Below, one piece after another: positions 46,537 through 55,042 of a stretch of DNA of 64,000 nucleotides. This DNA is from CAVWNR01 sp963756525 (lineage in GTDB: Bacteria > Actinomycetota > Actinomycetes > Mycobacteriales > Jatrophihabitantaceae). The first letter of the stretch is position 1; every line of letters begins with the position of its first letter. The position numbers and the translations under genes are program-made. The notes under the pieces were generated by a model. The model was not told the origin of the DNA, ran no database searches, and saw only the letters and a program-made list of their open reading frames with translations. The stretch lies in contig CAVWNR010000001.1 of the NCBI GenBank assembly GCA_963756525.1, forward strand, positions 434,001-498,000. The letters are read 5' to 3'.

Positions 46537-47304
46537 ATGCGTCTGCTGGATGGCAAGCGGCTGCTGCTCACAGGAGTGATCACCGACGCCTCGATCGCGT
46601 TCGCGATCGCCCGGCTGGCCCAGGAGCAGGGCGCCCAGGTGGTGCTGACCGGCTACGGACGGCTCTCCCTGGTCGAGCGGGTGGCCAAGAAGCTGCCGCA
46701 ACCGGCGCCGATCGTCGAGCTGGACGTGGCCGACGAGACGCAGCTGGCGAGCCTGGCCGACCGGGTGCGCGAGCACGTCGACGGGCTCGACGGTGTGCTG
46801 CACTCGATCGGGTTCGCGCCGGCGTCCTGCCTCGGCGGCGGCTTCCTCGACGCGCCGTGGGACGACGTGGCCACCGCCGTACAGGTGTCCGCGTACTCGC
46901 TCAAGTCGCTTGCCGTGGCAGCTCTTCCGCTGTTCGGACAGGCCGGCGGATCGATCCTCGGGCTGACCTTCGACGCCACCGTGGCCTGGCCGGCCTACGA
47001 CTGGATGGGCGTGGCCAAGGCCGGCCTGGAGTCGACGTCGCGCTACCTCGCCCGCGAGCTGGGCGCGCGCGGGATCAGGGTGAACCTGATCTCGGCGGGC
47101 CCGCTTCGGACGATGGCCGCCAAGAGCATCCCCGGGTTCGCGAAGTTCGAGGACGTCTGGGCCGACCGTGCCCCGCTCGGCTGGGACAACTCCGACGCCG
47201 AGCCGGTCGCGCGCAGCGCCGTGGCGCTGCTCTCCGACTGGTTCCCGGCCACCACCGGCGAGATCGTGCACGTCGACGGGGGCTTTCACGCGATGGGCGC
47301 GTAG
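46537..47304 (+). CDS. inhA: Enoyl-[ACP] reductase (NADH), InhA-type
   Basis: 255 residues; reduces the enoyl-ACP double bond in FASII elongation. NADH-binding LLTGVITDASIAFAIA near residue 10, HSIGFAP with the Ser that M. tuberculosis mutates for isoniazid resistance, and the catalytic Tyr-X6-Lys in YDWMGVAKAG, as in InhA. ATG 46537 directly follows the fabG TGA, so translation is coupled. hemH follows by 3 bp. Confidence 0.96.
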   Translation: MRLLDGKRLLLTGVITDASIAFAIARLAQEQGAQVVLTGYGRLSLVERVAKKLPQPAPIVELDVADETQLASLADRVREHVDGLDGVLHSIGFAPASCLGGGFLDAPWDDVATAVQVSAYSLKSLAVAALPLFGQAGGSILGLTFDATVAWPAYDWMGVAKAGLESTSRYLARELGARGIRVNLISAGPLRTMAAKSIPGFAKFEDVWADRAPLGWDNSDAEPVARSAVALLSDWFPATTGEIVHVDGGFHAMGA

Positions 47305-47307
47305 CCG

Positions 47308-48342
47308 GTGCCCGACCGCTACGACGCGCTGCTGCTGCTGTCGTTCGGCGGCCCGGAGGGGCCGGACGACGTGCTGCCGTTCCTGCGCAACGTGACGCGC
47401 GGGCGGGGCGTCCCCGACGAGCGGCTCTCGGCGGTGGCCGAGCACTACCAGCACTTCGGCGGCGTCTCGCCGATCAACGCGCAGAACCGTGCCCTGCTCG
47501 CCGCGATCCGCGCCGACTTCGCCGAGCATGGCCTCGACCTGCCGGTCTACTGGGGGAACCGCAACTGGCACCCGTTCCTCGCCGACACCGTGCGGCAGAT
47601 GCGCCAGGACGGGATCCGGCGCGCGCTGGTGTTCGCCACCAGCGCCACGTCGTCGTACTCGAGTTGCCGGCAGTATCGGGAGAACCTGGCTGAGGCGCGC
47701 ACCAGCGCCGATGACCCCGAGCTGGTGAAGCTACGCCACTACTTCGACCATCCCGGCTTCATCACGGCCAATGCCGACGGCGTGCGCGCGGCGATCGAGA
47801 CGGTGCCGCCCGACGGGCGGGAGGGCGCGCGGCTGGTGTTCACCGCGCACTCGGTCCCGGTCGCGATGAACGAGACCTCCGGCCCGTCGGGCGGGCTGTA
47901 CGCGGCGCAACAGCGTGAGACGGCGCGGCTGGTGGCCGAGGCCGTACACGGGCCGGGCGCGCCCTCCGACCTGGCCTGGCAGTCACGTTCCGGGCCGCCG
48001 CAGGTGCCGTGGCTCGAACCGGACGTCAACGATCACCTGCGTGCCCTGGCCGCCGACGGCGTGCAGGCGGTGGTGTTAAGCCCGACCGGGTTCGTCTCCG
48101 ATCACCTCGAGGTGGCCTGGGACCTGGACACCGAGGCGCGAGCGACCGCCGCCGAGCTCGGCCTGGCGTTCGCACGCGCCGCGACCGCGGGAACGCATCC
48201 GGCCTTCGTCGCGATGGTGCGTGAGCTGGTGCGGGAGGAGCTGCAGGGTGCGCCGCGGGCCAGCATGGGCGCCCTGGGCATCTGCGGGCGCGCCTGCCCC
48301 GACGGCTGCTGCCCGCCGCCGCGTCAGCAGCCGGCGTTGTAG
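47308..48342 (+). CDS. hemH: Ferrochelatase (coproporphyrin III type)
   Basis: 344 residues; inserts iron into the porphyrin. Family segments LLLSFGGPEGPDDV at the start, the catalytic His in VFTAHSVP, and the acidic-face region SPTGFVSDHLEVAWDLDTEA. Cysteines for a [2Fe-2S] cluster seem present: one in SSYSSCRQY and several in the C-terminal GICGRACPDGCCPP, as in other actinobacteria. In actinobacteria this enzyme acts on coproporphyrin III (CpfC). GTG 47308; its last 19 bp overlap the next gene's 3' end. Confidence 0.95.
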   Translation: MPDRYDALLLLSFGGPEGPDDVLPFLRNVTRGRGVPDERLSAVAEHYQHFGGVSPINAQNRALLAAIRADFAEHGLDLPVYWGNRNWHPFLADTVRQMRQDGIRRALVFATSATSSYSSCRQYRENLAEARTSADDPELVKLRHYFDHPGFITANADGVRAAIETVPPDGREGARLVFTAHSVPVAMNETSGPSGGLYAAQQRETARLVAEAVHGPGAPSDLAWQSRSGPPQVPWLEPDVNDHLRALAADGVQAVVLSPTGFVSDHLEVAWDLDTEARATAAELGLAFARAATAGTHPAFVAMVRELVREELQGAPRASMGALGICGRACPDGCCPPPRQQPAL

Positions 48343-49064
48343 CCCGCCAGACGCGCGCGCCGGACCGCGGTGGCGAGCGGGCGCAGGGCGTCGGCCCGCG
48401 CGGCGATGCCGCGGCGGTCGACCGCCCCGCCGATGGGGTCGAGCGCGGCCAGGCGGAGCACGGCGTGCAGCCGCTCGGCCTGGGCCAGCAGCGATGCGGC
48501 CGGCGGCGGGAAGCCCGGCGGCAGGTCGAGGCGCTCGCCGGCCCGCCGGGCGTCGGCGAGCGCCTCGGTCACGTCTTCCCGGCAAGCCGCGACGTCGGCA
48601 GCGGCCAGTGTGCTCGCGCAGCTGCGGATCGCCTCGCCCAGTTCATGCTGGGCATCCGGGATGCACAGCGGGTCGGGCGGCGGCGCGTCGACGAGGTAGG
48701 CGTGCCAGGTCACCGTCGTCGGCGCACTGCTGATGCTGTGCTCTGCGACTTGCGGCACGAGTCCCAGCGCGCCGCCGAAGACCGCCTCGCCGGCGTCGAG
48801 CGCGGCGGCGCGAAACGCCGACGGGCCCGGCACGCCGCGCACGTCGCCGGGGACCGGCAGCACGAGACGGACCGCTCGCGCGCTTCGCCGCCACTCGATC
48901 AGCACCGCGCCGAGCGGGACCAGGCCGTCGGCATCCGGCAGGCCGGCGACCCGGTGCGCCCCGTCGCCGCCGATGGTGACGTGCAGCACGTCGTCGAAGG
49001 CTGCGCGCCCCGCGAGCCAGGCGCTGGCCCACGCGGCGAGCGCACCGGAACGTAGGCGTGTCAC
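48324..49064 (-). CDS. Conserved protein of unknown function (Rv1486c-like position)
   Basis: 246 residues, Ala-rich, soluble; no membrane segment, signal or catalytic motif seen. The N-terminal half is probably a beta-rich fold (DDVLHVTIGGDGAHRVAGLPD, then LPVPGDVRGVPGPSAF) and the C-terminal half helical. GTG 49064 lies 6 nt after TACCCT, so leaderless. It converges with hemH (19-bp overlap), as Rv1486c does in M. tuberculosis. Function not known. Confidence 0.82.
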   Translation of the reverse strand: MTRLRSGALAAWASAWLAGRAAFDDVLHVTIGGDGAHRVAGLPDADGLVPLGAVLIEWRRSARAVRLVLPVPGDVRGVPGPSAFRAAALDAGEAVFGGALGLVPQVAEHSISSAPTTVTWHAYLVDAPPPDPLCIPDAQHELGEAIRSCASTLAAADVAACREDVTEALADARRAGERLDLPPGFPPPAASLLAQAERLHAVLRLAALDPIGGAVDRRGIAARADALRPLATAVRRARLAGYNAGC

Positions 49065-49070
49065 CCGGAC

Positions 49071-49076
49071 AGGGTA
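49071..49076 (-). promoter_or_regulatory. -10 box, leaderless promoter of the 48324-49064 gene
   Basis: Minus-strand TACCCT, spacer GTCCGG (6 nt), then GTG 49064. Its -35 would lie about 49094-49099, over the divergent promoter's -10. Confidence 0.6.
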
Positions 49077-49089
49077 GGTCCTGCGACCG

Positions 49090-49095
49090 TAGGGT
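49090..49095 (+). promoter_or_regulatory. -10 box, leaderless promoter of the DUF3097 gene
   Basis: TAGGGT, 7-nt spacer, then GTG 49103. The whole divergent intergenic region is only 38 bp, and the two promoters are nested. Confidence 0.6.
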
Positions 49096-49102
49096 CCGGA
49101 TC

Positions 49103-49930
49103 GTGCCCGAGTACCCGGCGGACGTGCTTGCCGCCACGCCGCGCCGCACCGCCGTGGCGGAGGTCCCGGCCGAGCCGGGACTGGTGGTCGAGACCGCCGA
49201 CGGCGGGTTTTGCGGCGCCGTCGTCACGGTCGGGCAGGCCGTCGACGCGGGCGAGCGGCGAGCGATCGTCACGCTGGAGGACCGGCACGGCAAGCGGCGG
49301 GTCTTCCCGATGCTGCCGGCGGGCTTCCTGCTCGACGGCACGCCGGTGACCCTGGTGCGGACCGTCCCGGCAGCCGCGCCGGCGAGCCTGCCGGCGAAGA
49401 CGGCATCCGGCTCCTACGCCGTCGACGGCGCGCCGCCCCGGGTAGCGCGGGGCAGCCGGATCTGGGTCGAGGGTCTGCACGACGCGGCGCTGGTCGAGCG
49501 CATCTGGGGCGACGATCTTCGCGTCGAGGGCGTGGTGGTCGAGCCGATCGACGGCGTGCACCAACTGGCCGACCGGATCGGCCAGTTCGCCCCGGCGCGG
49601 GGCCGGCGGGTCGGCGTGCTCGTCGACCACCTCGTGCCCGACAGCTTGGAGAGCCGCCTGGTCGCCGCGATCCGCCATCCGCACGTGCTGGTCACCGGCC
49701 ATCCGTACGTCGACGTCTGGCAAGCTGTCAAGCCGTGCGCCGTGGGAATCCGACGATGGCCGGACGTGCCACGGGGCACGCCGTGGAAGGACGGCGTCTG
49801 TGCCGCCCTCGGCGTGAGTGACCCGCGCGAGATGTGGCGACGCGTGCTCGCGTCGGTCGACAGCTACGCCGACGTGGAGGTGCCGCTGCTTCGGGCCGTG
49901 GAGGAACTGATCGACTTCGTAACAGCATGA
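49103..49930 (+). CDS. DUF3097 family protein
   Basis: 275 residues. Contains a Toprim-like pattern: RIWVEGLHDAALVERIWGDDLRVEGVVVEPIDG and RVGVLVDHLVPDSLESRL, ending with HVLVTGHPYVDVWQAVKP, which has the acidic E and DxL residues of the fold, so a nucleic-acid role is possible but not shown. GTG 49103 is preferred to GTG 49058, which lies in the opposite gene. It is leaderless by spacing. The following nfeD gene is 36 bp away. Confidence 0.85.
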   Translation: MPEYPADVLAATPRRTAVAEVPAEPGLVVETADGGFCGAVVTVGQAVDAGERRAIVTLEDRHGKRRVFPMLPAGFLLDGTPVTLVRTVPAAAPASLPAKTASGSYAVDGAPPRVARGSRIWVEGLHDAALVERIWGDDLRVEGVVVEPIDGVHQLADRIGQFAPARGRRVGVLVDHLVPDSLESRLVAAIRHPHVLVTGHPYVDVWQAVKPCAVGIRRWPDVPRGTPWKDGVCAALGVSDPREMWRRVLASVDSYADVEVPLLRAVEELIDFVTA

Positions 49931-49954
49931 ACCCGCCTGTGCGCGCAGACGTGT

Positions 49955-49960
49955 CACGAT
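49955..49960 (+). promoter_or_regulatory. -10-like box, leaderless promoter of nfeD
   Basis: CACGAT, 6-nt spacer GGCGGT, then ATG 49967. It keeps the key A2 and T6, but the first base is C. Confidence 0.45.
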
Positions 49961-49966
49961 GGCGGT

Positions 49967-50398
49967 ATGCCTGCGTGGCTGATCTGGCTGATCATCTCGG
50001 CGGCGCTCGCCGCGGCCGAGACGATGTCGCTCGCGTTCGTCCTCGCGATGTGCGCGGGCGGCGCCGCGGCTGCCGCGATCACTGCCGCAGCCGGCGCGCC
50101 CGGCGCGATCCAGGTGGTGGTCGCCATCATCGTCTCGCTCGGCCTGCTGGCGTTCGTGCGCCCGGTGGCCCGTCGTGAGCTGACCGGGGACGTGCAGCAC
50201 GTCACCGGGGTGGCGGCGCTGGTCGGCATGGAGGCCGTGGTGCTCAGCCGGGTCGACGCCCACGGCGGCCGGATCCGTCTCAACGGCCAGGAGTGGTCGG
50301 CGCGCGCGTTCGACCGCACCCAGGTCGTGCCCGCGGGGGCGACCGTGCGGGTCATGGAGATATCCGGAGCTACGGCCATCGTCTGGGAGGAACCGTGA
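49967..50398 (+). CDS. NfeD family membrane protein
   Basis: 143 residues. Two or three hydrophobic helices in the first 70 residues (WLIWLIISAALAAAETMSLAFVLAMCAGG onwards), then a C-terminal OB-fold domain ending LNGQEWSARAFDRTQVVPAGATVRVMEISGATAIVWEEP. NfeD proteins partner SPFH proteins, and the SPFH gene follows by 25 bp. The ATG is 6 nt after CACGAT. Counterpart of Rv1487. Confidence 0.92.
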   Translation: MPAWLIWLIISAALAAAETMSLAFVLAMCAGGAAAAAITAAAGAPGAIQVVVAIIVSLGLLAFVRPVARRELTGDVQHVTGVAALVGMEAVVLSRVDAHGGRIRLNGQEWSARAFDRTQVVPAGATVRVMEISGATAIVWEEP

Positions 50399-50423
50399 GC
50401 CCCATCTACCGAGGAGACAGCAC

Positions 50424-51620
50424 ATGACCGCTGGCGTGATCGCCGCGATCGTGATCGCGATCGTGATCATCATCATCCTGGTGCGCAGCGTGCGCATCGT
50501 GCCACAGGCCCGAGCCGCGGTGGTCGAGCGGCTGGGGCGCTATGTCCGCACCGCAACGCCCGGCCTCACCCTGCTCGTGCCGTTCGTCGACCGGATGCGC
50601 CCGCTGATCGACCTGCGCGAGCAGGTGGTCAGCTTCCCGCCGCAGCCGGTGATCACCTCCGACAACCTGACCGTCGCCATTGACACGGTCATCTACCTGC
50701 AGGTCACCGACCCGCGCGCGGCCACCTACGAGATCCAGAACTACATCCAGGCCGTCGAGCAGCTGACGATCACCACCTTGCGCAACGTGGTCGGGTCGAT
50801 GGACCTCGAGCAGACGCTGACCAGCCGCGACTCGATCAACACCCAGCTGCGCGGCGCGCTGGACGAGGCCACCGGCCCCTGGGGGATCCGGGTGGCCCGC
50901 GTCGAGATCAAGGCGATCGACCCGCCGCCGTCCATCCAGGACGCGATGGAGGCGCAGATGCGCGCCGACCGGAACAAGCGCGCCGTGATCCTCACCGCGG
51001 AGGGGCAGCGCGAGTCGGCGATCAAGTCCGCCGAGGGCGAGAAGGCGGCGAAGATCCTTGCCGCGGAGGGCCAGAAGCAGGCGGCGATTCTCGCGGCCGA
51101 GGCGGAGCGGCAGTCCCGCATCCTGCGCGCCGAGGGGGAGCGGGCGGCCCGTTACCTCGCCGCGCAGGGGCAGGCAAAGGCGATCGAGACGACGTTCAAC
51201 GCCATCCACGCCGCCAAGCCGGACCCGGCGCTGCTCGCCTACCAGTACCTGCAGACGCTGCCGCAGATCGCGCAGGGCGACGCCAACAAGATGTGGATCG
51301 TGCCCAGCGAGTTCAGCAAGGCCCTGGAGGGCTTGGCCAAGCTCACCGGTGCCGAGGGCGAGGAGGCACCGTCCTGGCTCGCCGCGCAGAGCAGCGGCAA
51401 CGGCGCGCTGTCCGGCGCCGAGCTGGACACGACCGGCTGGTTCGACTCCAACCTGCCGCCGGCGAGCGAGCAGCCGGAGGCGATCAACCTGAGGGCATCG
51501 GACTACGACCCGGACTCGCTGGCCGCGCGGTCCGGCCTGCCACCGCAGCCCGAGCAGGGAGGGCCGGCGTACCTGCCGAGCGCCGCGCCGCAGCCGCCGG
51601 TCGTGGAGCCTGAGCCTTAA
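50424..51620 (+). CDS. qmcA: SPFH/stomatin-like membrane scaffold protein (QmcA family)
   Basis: 398 residues. One N-terminal membrane helix (about 4-22), then an SPFH domain (VVERLGRYVRTATPGLTLLVPFVDRM through PPPSIQDAM), a long charged coiled coil of AEGQRESAIKSAEGEKAAKIL-type repeats (about 185-260), and an acidic, proline-rich tail. These form oligomeric rings at membrane microdomains and control proteases or quality. GAGGAG precedes ATG 50424. Counterpart of Rv1488. Confidence 0.94.
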   Translation: MTAGVIAAIVIAIVIIIILVRSVRIVPQARAAVVERLGRYVRTATPGLTLLVPFVDRMRPLIDLREQVVSFPPQPVITSDNLTVAIDTVIYLQVTDPRAATYEIQNYIQAVEQLTITTLRNVVGSMDLEQTLTSRDSINTQLRGALDEATGPWGIRVARVEIKAIDPPPSIQDAMEAQMRADRNKRAVILTAEGQRESAIKSAEGEKAAKILAAEGQKQAAILAAEAERQSRILRAEGERAARYLAAQGQAKAIETTFNAIHAAKPDPALLAYQYLQTLPQIAQGDANKMWIVPSEFSKALEGLAKLTGAEGEEAPSWLAAQSSGNGALSGAELDTTGWFDSNLPPASEQPEAINLRASDYDPDSLAARSGLPPQPEQGGPAYLPSAAPQPPVVEPEP

Positions 51621-51642
51621 CCCCTGGCGGACGCGCGTCTTG

Positions 51643-51690
51643 TTGCCATAGGGTTGCGACAGCGCTTTGTTGCAACTAGGTGGCAACAAA
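51643..51690 (+). promoter_or_regulatory. Tandem Nur-like operator upstream of the nickel/cobalt permease
   Basis: Box 1: TTGCCA-N5-TTGCGA (51643-51659). Box 2: TTGCAA-N5-TGGCAA (51670-51686), lying within a perfect 8-nt-arm dyad TTTGTTGC-N9-GCAACAAA (51666-51690). Both resemble the Streptomyces nickel regulator Nur box (tTGCaa-N5-ttGCAA as I recall). Box starts are 27 bp apart. TAGGGT at 51649-51654 is a plausible -10 within box 1, so binding would repress. Confidence 0.65.
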
Positions 51691-51718
51691 GGTTCTTGAC
51701 GCACGGGGAGACGCGCGA

Positions 51719-52843
51719 GTGGCCACGGTCGGGGACCTGGAGCGGTCGCCCGCGGTGCTGCGACGGGTGCGGCGCTCGCTGACTGCGGCCGAGTGGCGGC
51801 GCGTCGCGGGCATGTCCGCGACCATCGTCGGATTGCACGCCGCCGGCTTCGGGCTGCTGTTGCTCGTCGTGGCGCCGCAGCACCTCGCGCTGGGCAGCCA
51901 GACGTTCGGCGTCGGGCTGGGGCTCACCGCCTACACGCTGGGCATGCGGCACGCGTTCGACGCCGACCACATCGCCGCCATCGACAACACCACCCGCAAG
52001 CTGATGGCGGAGCGCCGCCGCCCGCTCTCGGTCGGGTTCTGGTTCTCGCTGGGCCACTCGACGATCGTCTTCGGGCTCTGTGTGCTGCTCAGCCTCGGCA
52101 TCCGGTCGGTCGTCGGGCAGGTCCGCGACGACAACTCGACGCTGCACAACGTCACCGGCACGGTCGGGGTGAGCGTCTCGGGCAGCTTCCTCCTGCTGCT
52201 CGGCGTGGTGAACCTGGTCGTGCTCGTCGGGATCGTGAAGGTGTTCCGGGGGATGCGCAGCAACCACTTCGACGACCGCGAGGTCGAGGCGCTGCTCGCC
52301 AACCGCGGCCTGCTCAACCGGATCCTCGCCCGCGCCACCCGCGCGGTGCGTAAGCCGTGGCACATGTACCCGGTCGGGGTGCTCTTCGGCTTCGGGTTCG
52401 ACACCGCGACCGAGATCTCGCTGCTCGTGCTGGCGAGCACCAGCGCGGCGCTCGCGCTCCCGTGGTACGCGATCATGTGCCTGCCGATCCTGTTCACGGC
52501 GGGGATGTGTCTCTTCGACACGATCGACGGCTCGTTCATGAACTTCGCCTACGGATGGGCGTTCTCTAACCCGGTCCGCAAGATCTACTACAACATGACG
52601 GTCACCGCGTTGAGCGTGCTCGTCGCGCTGGTCATCGGCGGCGTCGAGCTGCTCGGCCTGCTCTCGCAGAAGCTCGGCCTCGACGGCGGGCTTTGGGCGC
52701 TGCTCGGCCGGATCGGCGACTTCCAGTACACCGGCTACTTGCTGGTGGGGCTCTTCGTCGCCACCTGGGCGGTCTCGTTGGCTGTCTGGCGGTACGGCCG
52801 CATCGAGGAGCGCTGGACGCCCGTCCCGCCGTCGGACGGCTGA
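51719..52843 (+). CDS. NiCoT family nickel/cobalt transporter
   Basis: About 374 residues with eight predicted membrane helices. The NiCoT signature RHAFDADHIAAIDNTTR (HX4DH, near residue 82) is followed by FSLGHSTIVF, LFGFGFDTATEI and a GMCLFDTIDGSFM segment, all conserved family motifs. It imports Ni2+ or Co2+ for enzymes such as urease, NiSOD or cobalamin synthesis. GTG 51719 with GGGGAG upstream is preferred over GTG 51680, which lies inside the operator dyad. Confidence 0.93.
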   Translation: MATVGDLERSPAVLRRVRRSLTAAEWRRVAGMSATIVGLHAAGFGLLLLVVAPQHLALGSQTFGVGLGLTAYTLGMRHAFDADHIAAIDNTTRKLMAERRRPLSVGFWFSLGHSTIVFGLCVLLSLGIRSVVGQVRDDNSTLHNVTGTVGVSVSGSFLLLLGVVNLVVLVGIVKVFRGMRSNHFDDREVEALLANRGLLNRILARATRAVRKPWHMYPVGVLFGFGFDTATEISLLVLASTSAALALPWYAIMCLPILFTAGMCLFDTIDGSFMNFAYGWAFSNPVRKIYYNMTVTALSVLVALVIGGVELLGLLSQKLGLDGGLWALLGRIGDFQYTGYLLVGLFVATWAVSLAVWRYGRIEERWTPVPPSDG

Positions 52844-52847
52844 GCGT

Positions 52848-54101
52848 TCAGAAGCTGGTCGCCGACCACGGCGCGAGCGGCGTCGCGAGCATCGCGTCGA
52901 GGCGATCCAGCGCGCCGGGCGTCAGCTCGTCGACCATGCCGCGCAGCTGCTGCTGGCGCAGGCTGAACCCGCCCAGATAGGCGGACGCCAGCGCCGGTTG
53001 CGCGATGCGCAGGTCGGCGCCGTGGGCGCCGGCGCGAGTGCAGGACGCACCGTCTGGACCGGCGCCGAGCAGGTAGCGGCCCGCGGCGTAGCCGCCCGGC
53101 GCGTCGTCGACGACCTCCAGGACCAGCCGGTCGGCGCGCGCGTAGTGCCGTGCGGCCAGCGCCGCCGGCACGTCCAGCAGGCGCAGCCAGAGCCCGTCGC
53201 CGGCGTAGGTCTGGCGTAGCGCCCGCCCGTCGGGGAGCAGCCAGCGCACCGGCTCGTCCACGGGCCGCTCGTCCAGCTTCAGCTCGCCGACGGCGTCGAT
53301 GCCGCTGAGGTAGGCCCACAGGCCGCGGTAGGCGTCGTCGGTGGCGGCCTGCAGGTCGCCGACGGTGACGGTCGCGAGGGATCCGTCGAGGTCGAAGTCG
53401 TGCTTCGGCGACCACCAGGCGAAGCCGTCGACGCCGTCCGGTCCCTCGTGGACCACGTAGGTCGGCGTCGGCTCCCCGACGGATCGGCTGGGCGCCACGC
53501 CGTGCAAGCCGAGCGTCGAGTCCCACCAGGGCTGGCGCCGCTCGATGTTGCCGGCCCGCAACAGCCGCGCCCGGTCGAACACCGGCGCAGCGAGCTCGCC
53601 CAGCTCGCCGGCCTCGACCTGGCGCACCTGGCCGTGCTCGGCCGGCGGCAGCACGCCGCCACGCCGCGGGTAGAGCGTGTAGCGCGCGGCGACCTCGGCC
53701 GGGGCGTACCCGTAGCGGCCGTAGATCGGCCACTCCGCGGCGATCAGGATGCTGACTACGTCGCCGCGCTCGCGTGCCGCCTGCAGCGAGTCGGTCACCA
53801 AGGCGGTGAGCAGGCCGCGCCGGCGGTGCGTCGCGGCCACCGTGACACTGGTGAGCCCGTCGGCGGGCACCTGTCCGCCGGGGACGGTGACCTGCGTTTC
53901 CAGCGTGGCCAGGGTCGCCACCCACCGCCCGCCGGCCCGCGCGCCCCACCGGCGCTCGGGCCGCCAGTTGCGCAGCCGGGACTCGGTGTTGCGCTGGAAG
54001 CGCTCGCCGTGCGGGTCGCCGAAGAAGGTGGTGGCCAGCGTGGCGGCCCACGCCGGGCACTCCTCGACGGGGATGGGGTGCACCAGCTCGACGTCTCCCA
54101 T
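52848..54101 (-). CDS. Eis-family GNAT N-acetyltransferase
   Basis: 417 residues in the Eis architecture: GNAT domain with THRRRGLLTALVTDSL (acetyl-CoA binding, near 85) and EWPIYGRYGYAPA; a second GNAT-like half; an SCP2-like C-terminal domain; and a C-terminal Phe carboxylate (SATSF) as in Eis. Eis enzymes acetylate amines, including aminoglycosides in mycobacteria. ATG 54101 is placed 7 nt after CAGGCT; GTG 54107 is an alternative. The substrate is unknown. Confidence 0.9.
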   Translation of the reverse strand: MGDVELVHPIPVEECPAWAATLATTFFGDPHGERFQRNTESRLRNWRPERRWGARAGGRWVATLATLETQVTVPGGQVPADGLTSVTVAATHRRRGLLTALVTDSLQAARERGDVVSILIAAEWPIYGRYGYAPAEVAARYTLYPRRGGVLPPAEHGQVRQVEAGELGELAAPVFDRARLLRAGNIERRQPWWDSTLGLHGVAPSRSVGEPTPTYVVHEGPDGVDGFAWWSPKHDFDLDGSLATVTVGDLQAATDDAYRGLWAYLSGIDAVGELKLDERPVDEPVRWLLPDGRALRQTYAGDGLWLRLLDVPAALAARHYARADRLVLEVVDDAPGGYAAGRYLLGAGPDGASCTRAGAHGADLRIAQPALASAYLGGFSLRQQQLRGMVDELTPGALDRLDAMLATPLAPWSATSF

Positions 54102-54108
54102 CCTCACC

Positions 54109-54114
54109 AGCCTG
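54109..54114 (-). promoter_or_regulatory. -10-like box for the Eis-family gene
   Basis: Minus-strand CAGGCT, 7-nt spacer, then ATG 54101. A weak match to TANNNT. Confidence 0.35.
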
Positions 54115-54185
54115 CCAGGTCAGCGCCGCGTGCGCAGGCGGATTAGGGCGGGATCAGGACCGGGCCGCCGTGCCACCGCGCACGT

Positions 54186-54248
54186 CGACTTTGCCCCGCT
54201 GCGACACGCCGGCGGCGCCTCTCAGCGTGTCAGCGCGGGGCAAAGTCG
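54186..54248 (-). terminator. Long hairpin downstream of the CPBP gene
   Basis: 24-nt arms: outer 14 perfectly paired (CGACTTTGCCCCGC), four mismatched bases, then six paired (ACACGC); 15-nt loop. It begins 14 bp after the CPBP stop. No U tract, as usual in actinobacteria. It may also be a third palindrome family. Confidence 0.7.
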
Positions 54249-54262
54249 CGGGCAGCCGCCCG

Positions 54263-55042
54263 TCAGATCCAGCTGATCTTGCCGTGCAGGTACACGTAGC
54301 CGACGAAGCTCACGGCGTCGATCACCGAGTGCGCGATCACCATCGGCAGCACGCGTCGTCTGCGCTGGAACCACCAGCCGAAGATCAGCCCCATCACCAG
54401 GTTGCCGAAGAACCCGCCGTAGCCCTGATAGAGGTGGTAGCTGCCGCGTAGCACCGCCGACGCAGCCAGCGCCCGTGAGTCCGACCAGCCCATCTGCCGC
54501 AGCCGGGTGAGCAGGTAGCCGACGACGACGATCTCCTCCAGCACCCCGTTCTGGACCGCGTCGAGGACCAGCAGCGGCACCCGGTACCAGACGTCGGGCA
54601 GGCTTACCACGTTGAGCGTCGCGCTGAACCCCAGCTCGTGTGCGGCCCACACCAGCGCCAGGCCGGGGATGCCGATCAGCGCGGCGAAGCCGATGCCCTG
54701 CAGCAGGTCGGTGCGCGGGCGGCGCAGGTCGAGCCCGATGCCGAAGCCCCGCCCGCCGGGGTCGCGACGCAACAGCACCAGCGCGAGGGCCGCGGGCATC
54801 AGCCCGTTGAGCACGTCGGCCAGGCCGTCGAGCAGGTCCAGCCACGGGAAGCTGGTGTGCGGCCCGGACACCACGGTGGCGGTCGTGGCCGCGATCCCGC
54901 CTTTGACGGTGATCTGGGCGCGGATGTAGTAGAGCAGGGCGTAGATGCCCGACATGCCGAGTGACACGCCGAGGACGGCGAGCACCTCGAGCCCGTAGCG
55001 CGGACGCACGGCCGGCTGCTGGCTCGTCTGCGTCTCGGTCAC
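54263..55042 (-). CDS. CPBP family intramembrane glutamic endopeptidase
   Basis: 259 residues with seven or eight predicted helices. The Abi/CPBP motifs are present: EE in NGVLEEIVVVGYLLTRL (near 165), a third-helix SYHLYQGYGGFFGNLVMGLIFG with a His, and IAHSVIDAVSFV with the last His. These proteases process prenylated or bacteriocin-like substrates. GTG 55042 lies in a 17-bp-arm hairpin that overlaps the first four codons. CACACT 6 nt upstream also suits a leaderless start. Confidence 0.88.
   Translation of the reverse strand: MTETQTSQQPAVRPRYGLEVLAVLGVSLGMSGIYALLYYIRAQITVKGGIAATTATVVSGPHTSFPWLDLLDGLADVLNGLMPAALALVLLRRDPGGRGFGIGLDLRRPRTDLLQGIGFAALIGIPGLALVWAAHELGFSATLNVVSLPDVWYRVPLLVLDAVQNGVLEEIVVVGYLLTRLRQMGWSDSRALAASAVLRGSYHLYQGYGGFFGNLVMGLIFGWWFQRRRRVLPMVIAHSVIDAVSFVGYVYLHGKISWI

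Noticed and set aside
44758..47571. Open frame of more than 900 codons on the minus strand across fabG, inhA and the quinone oxidoreductase
   Set aside because: Arg/His/Ala-rich antisense of high-GC genes with no domain; the well-recognised genes explain the region.
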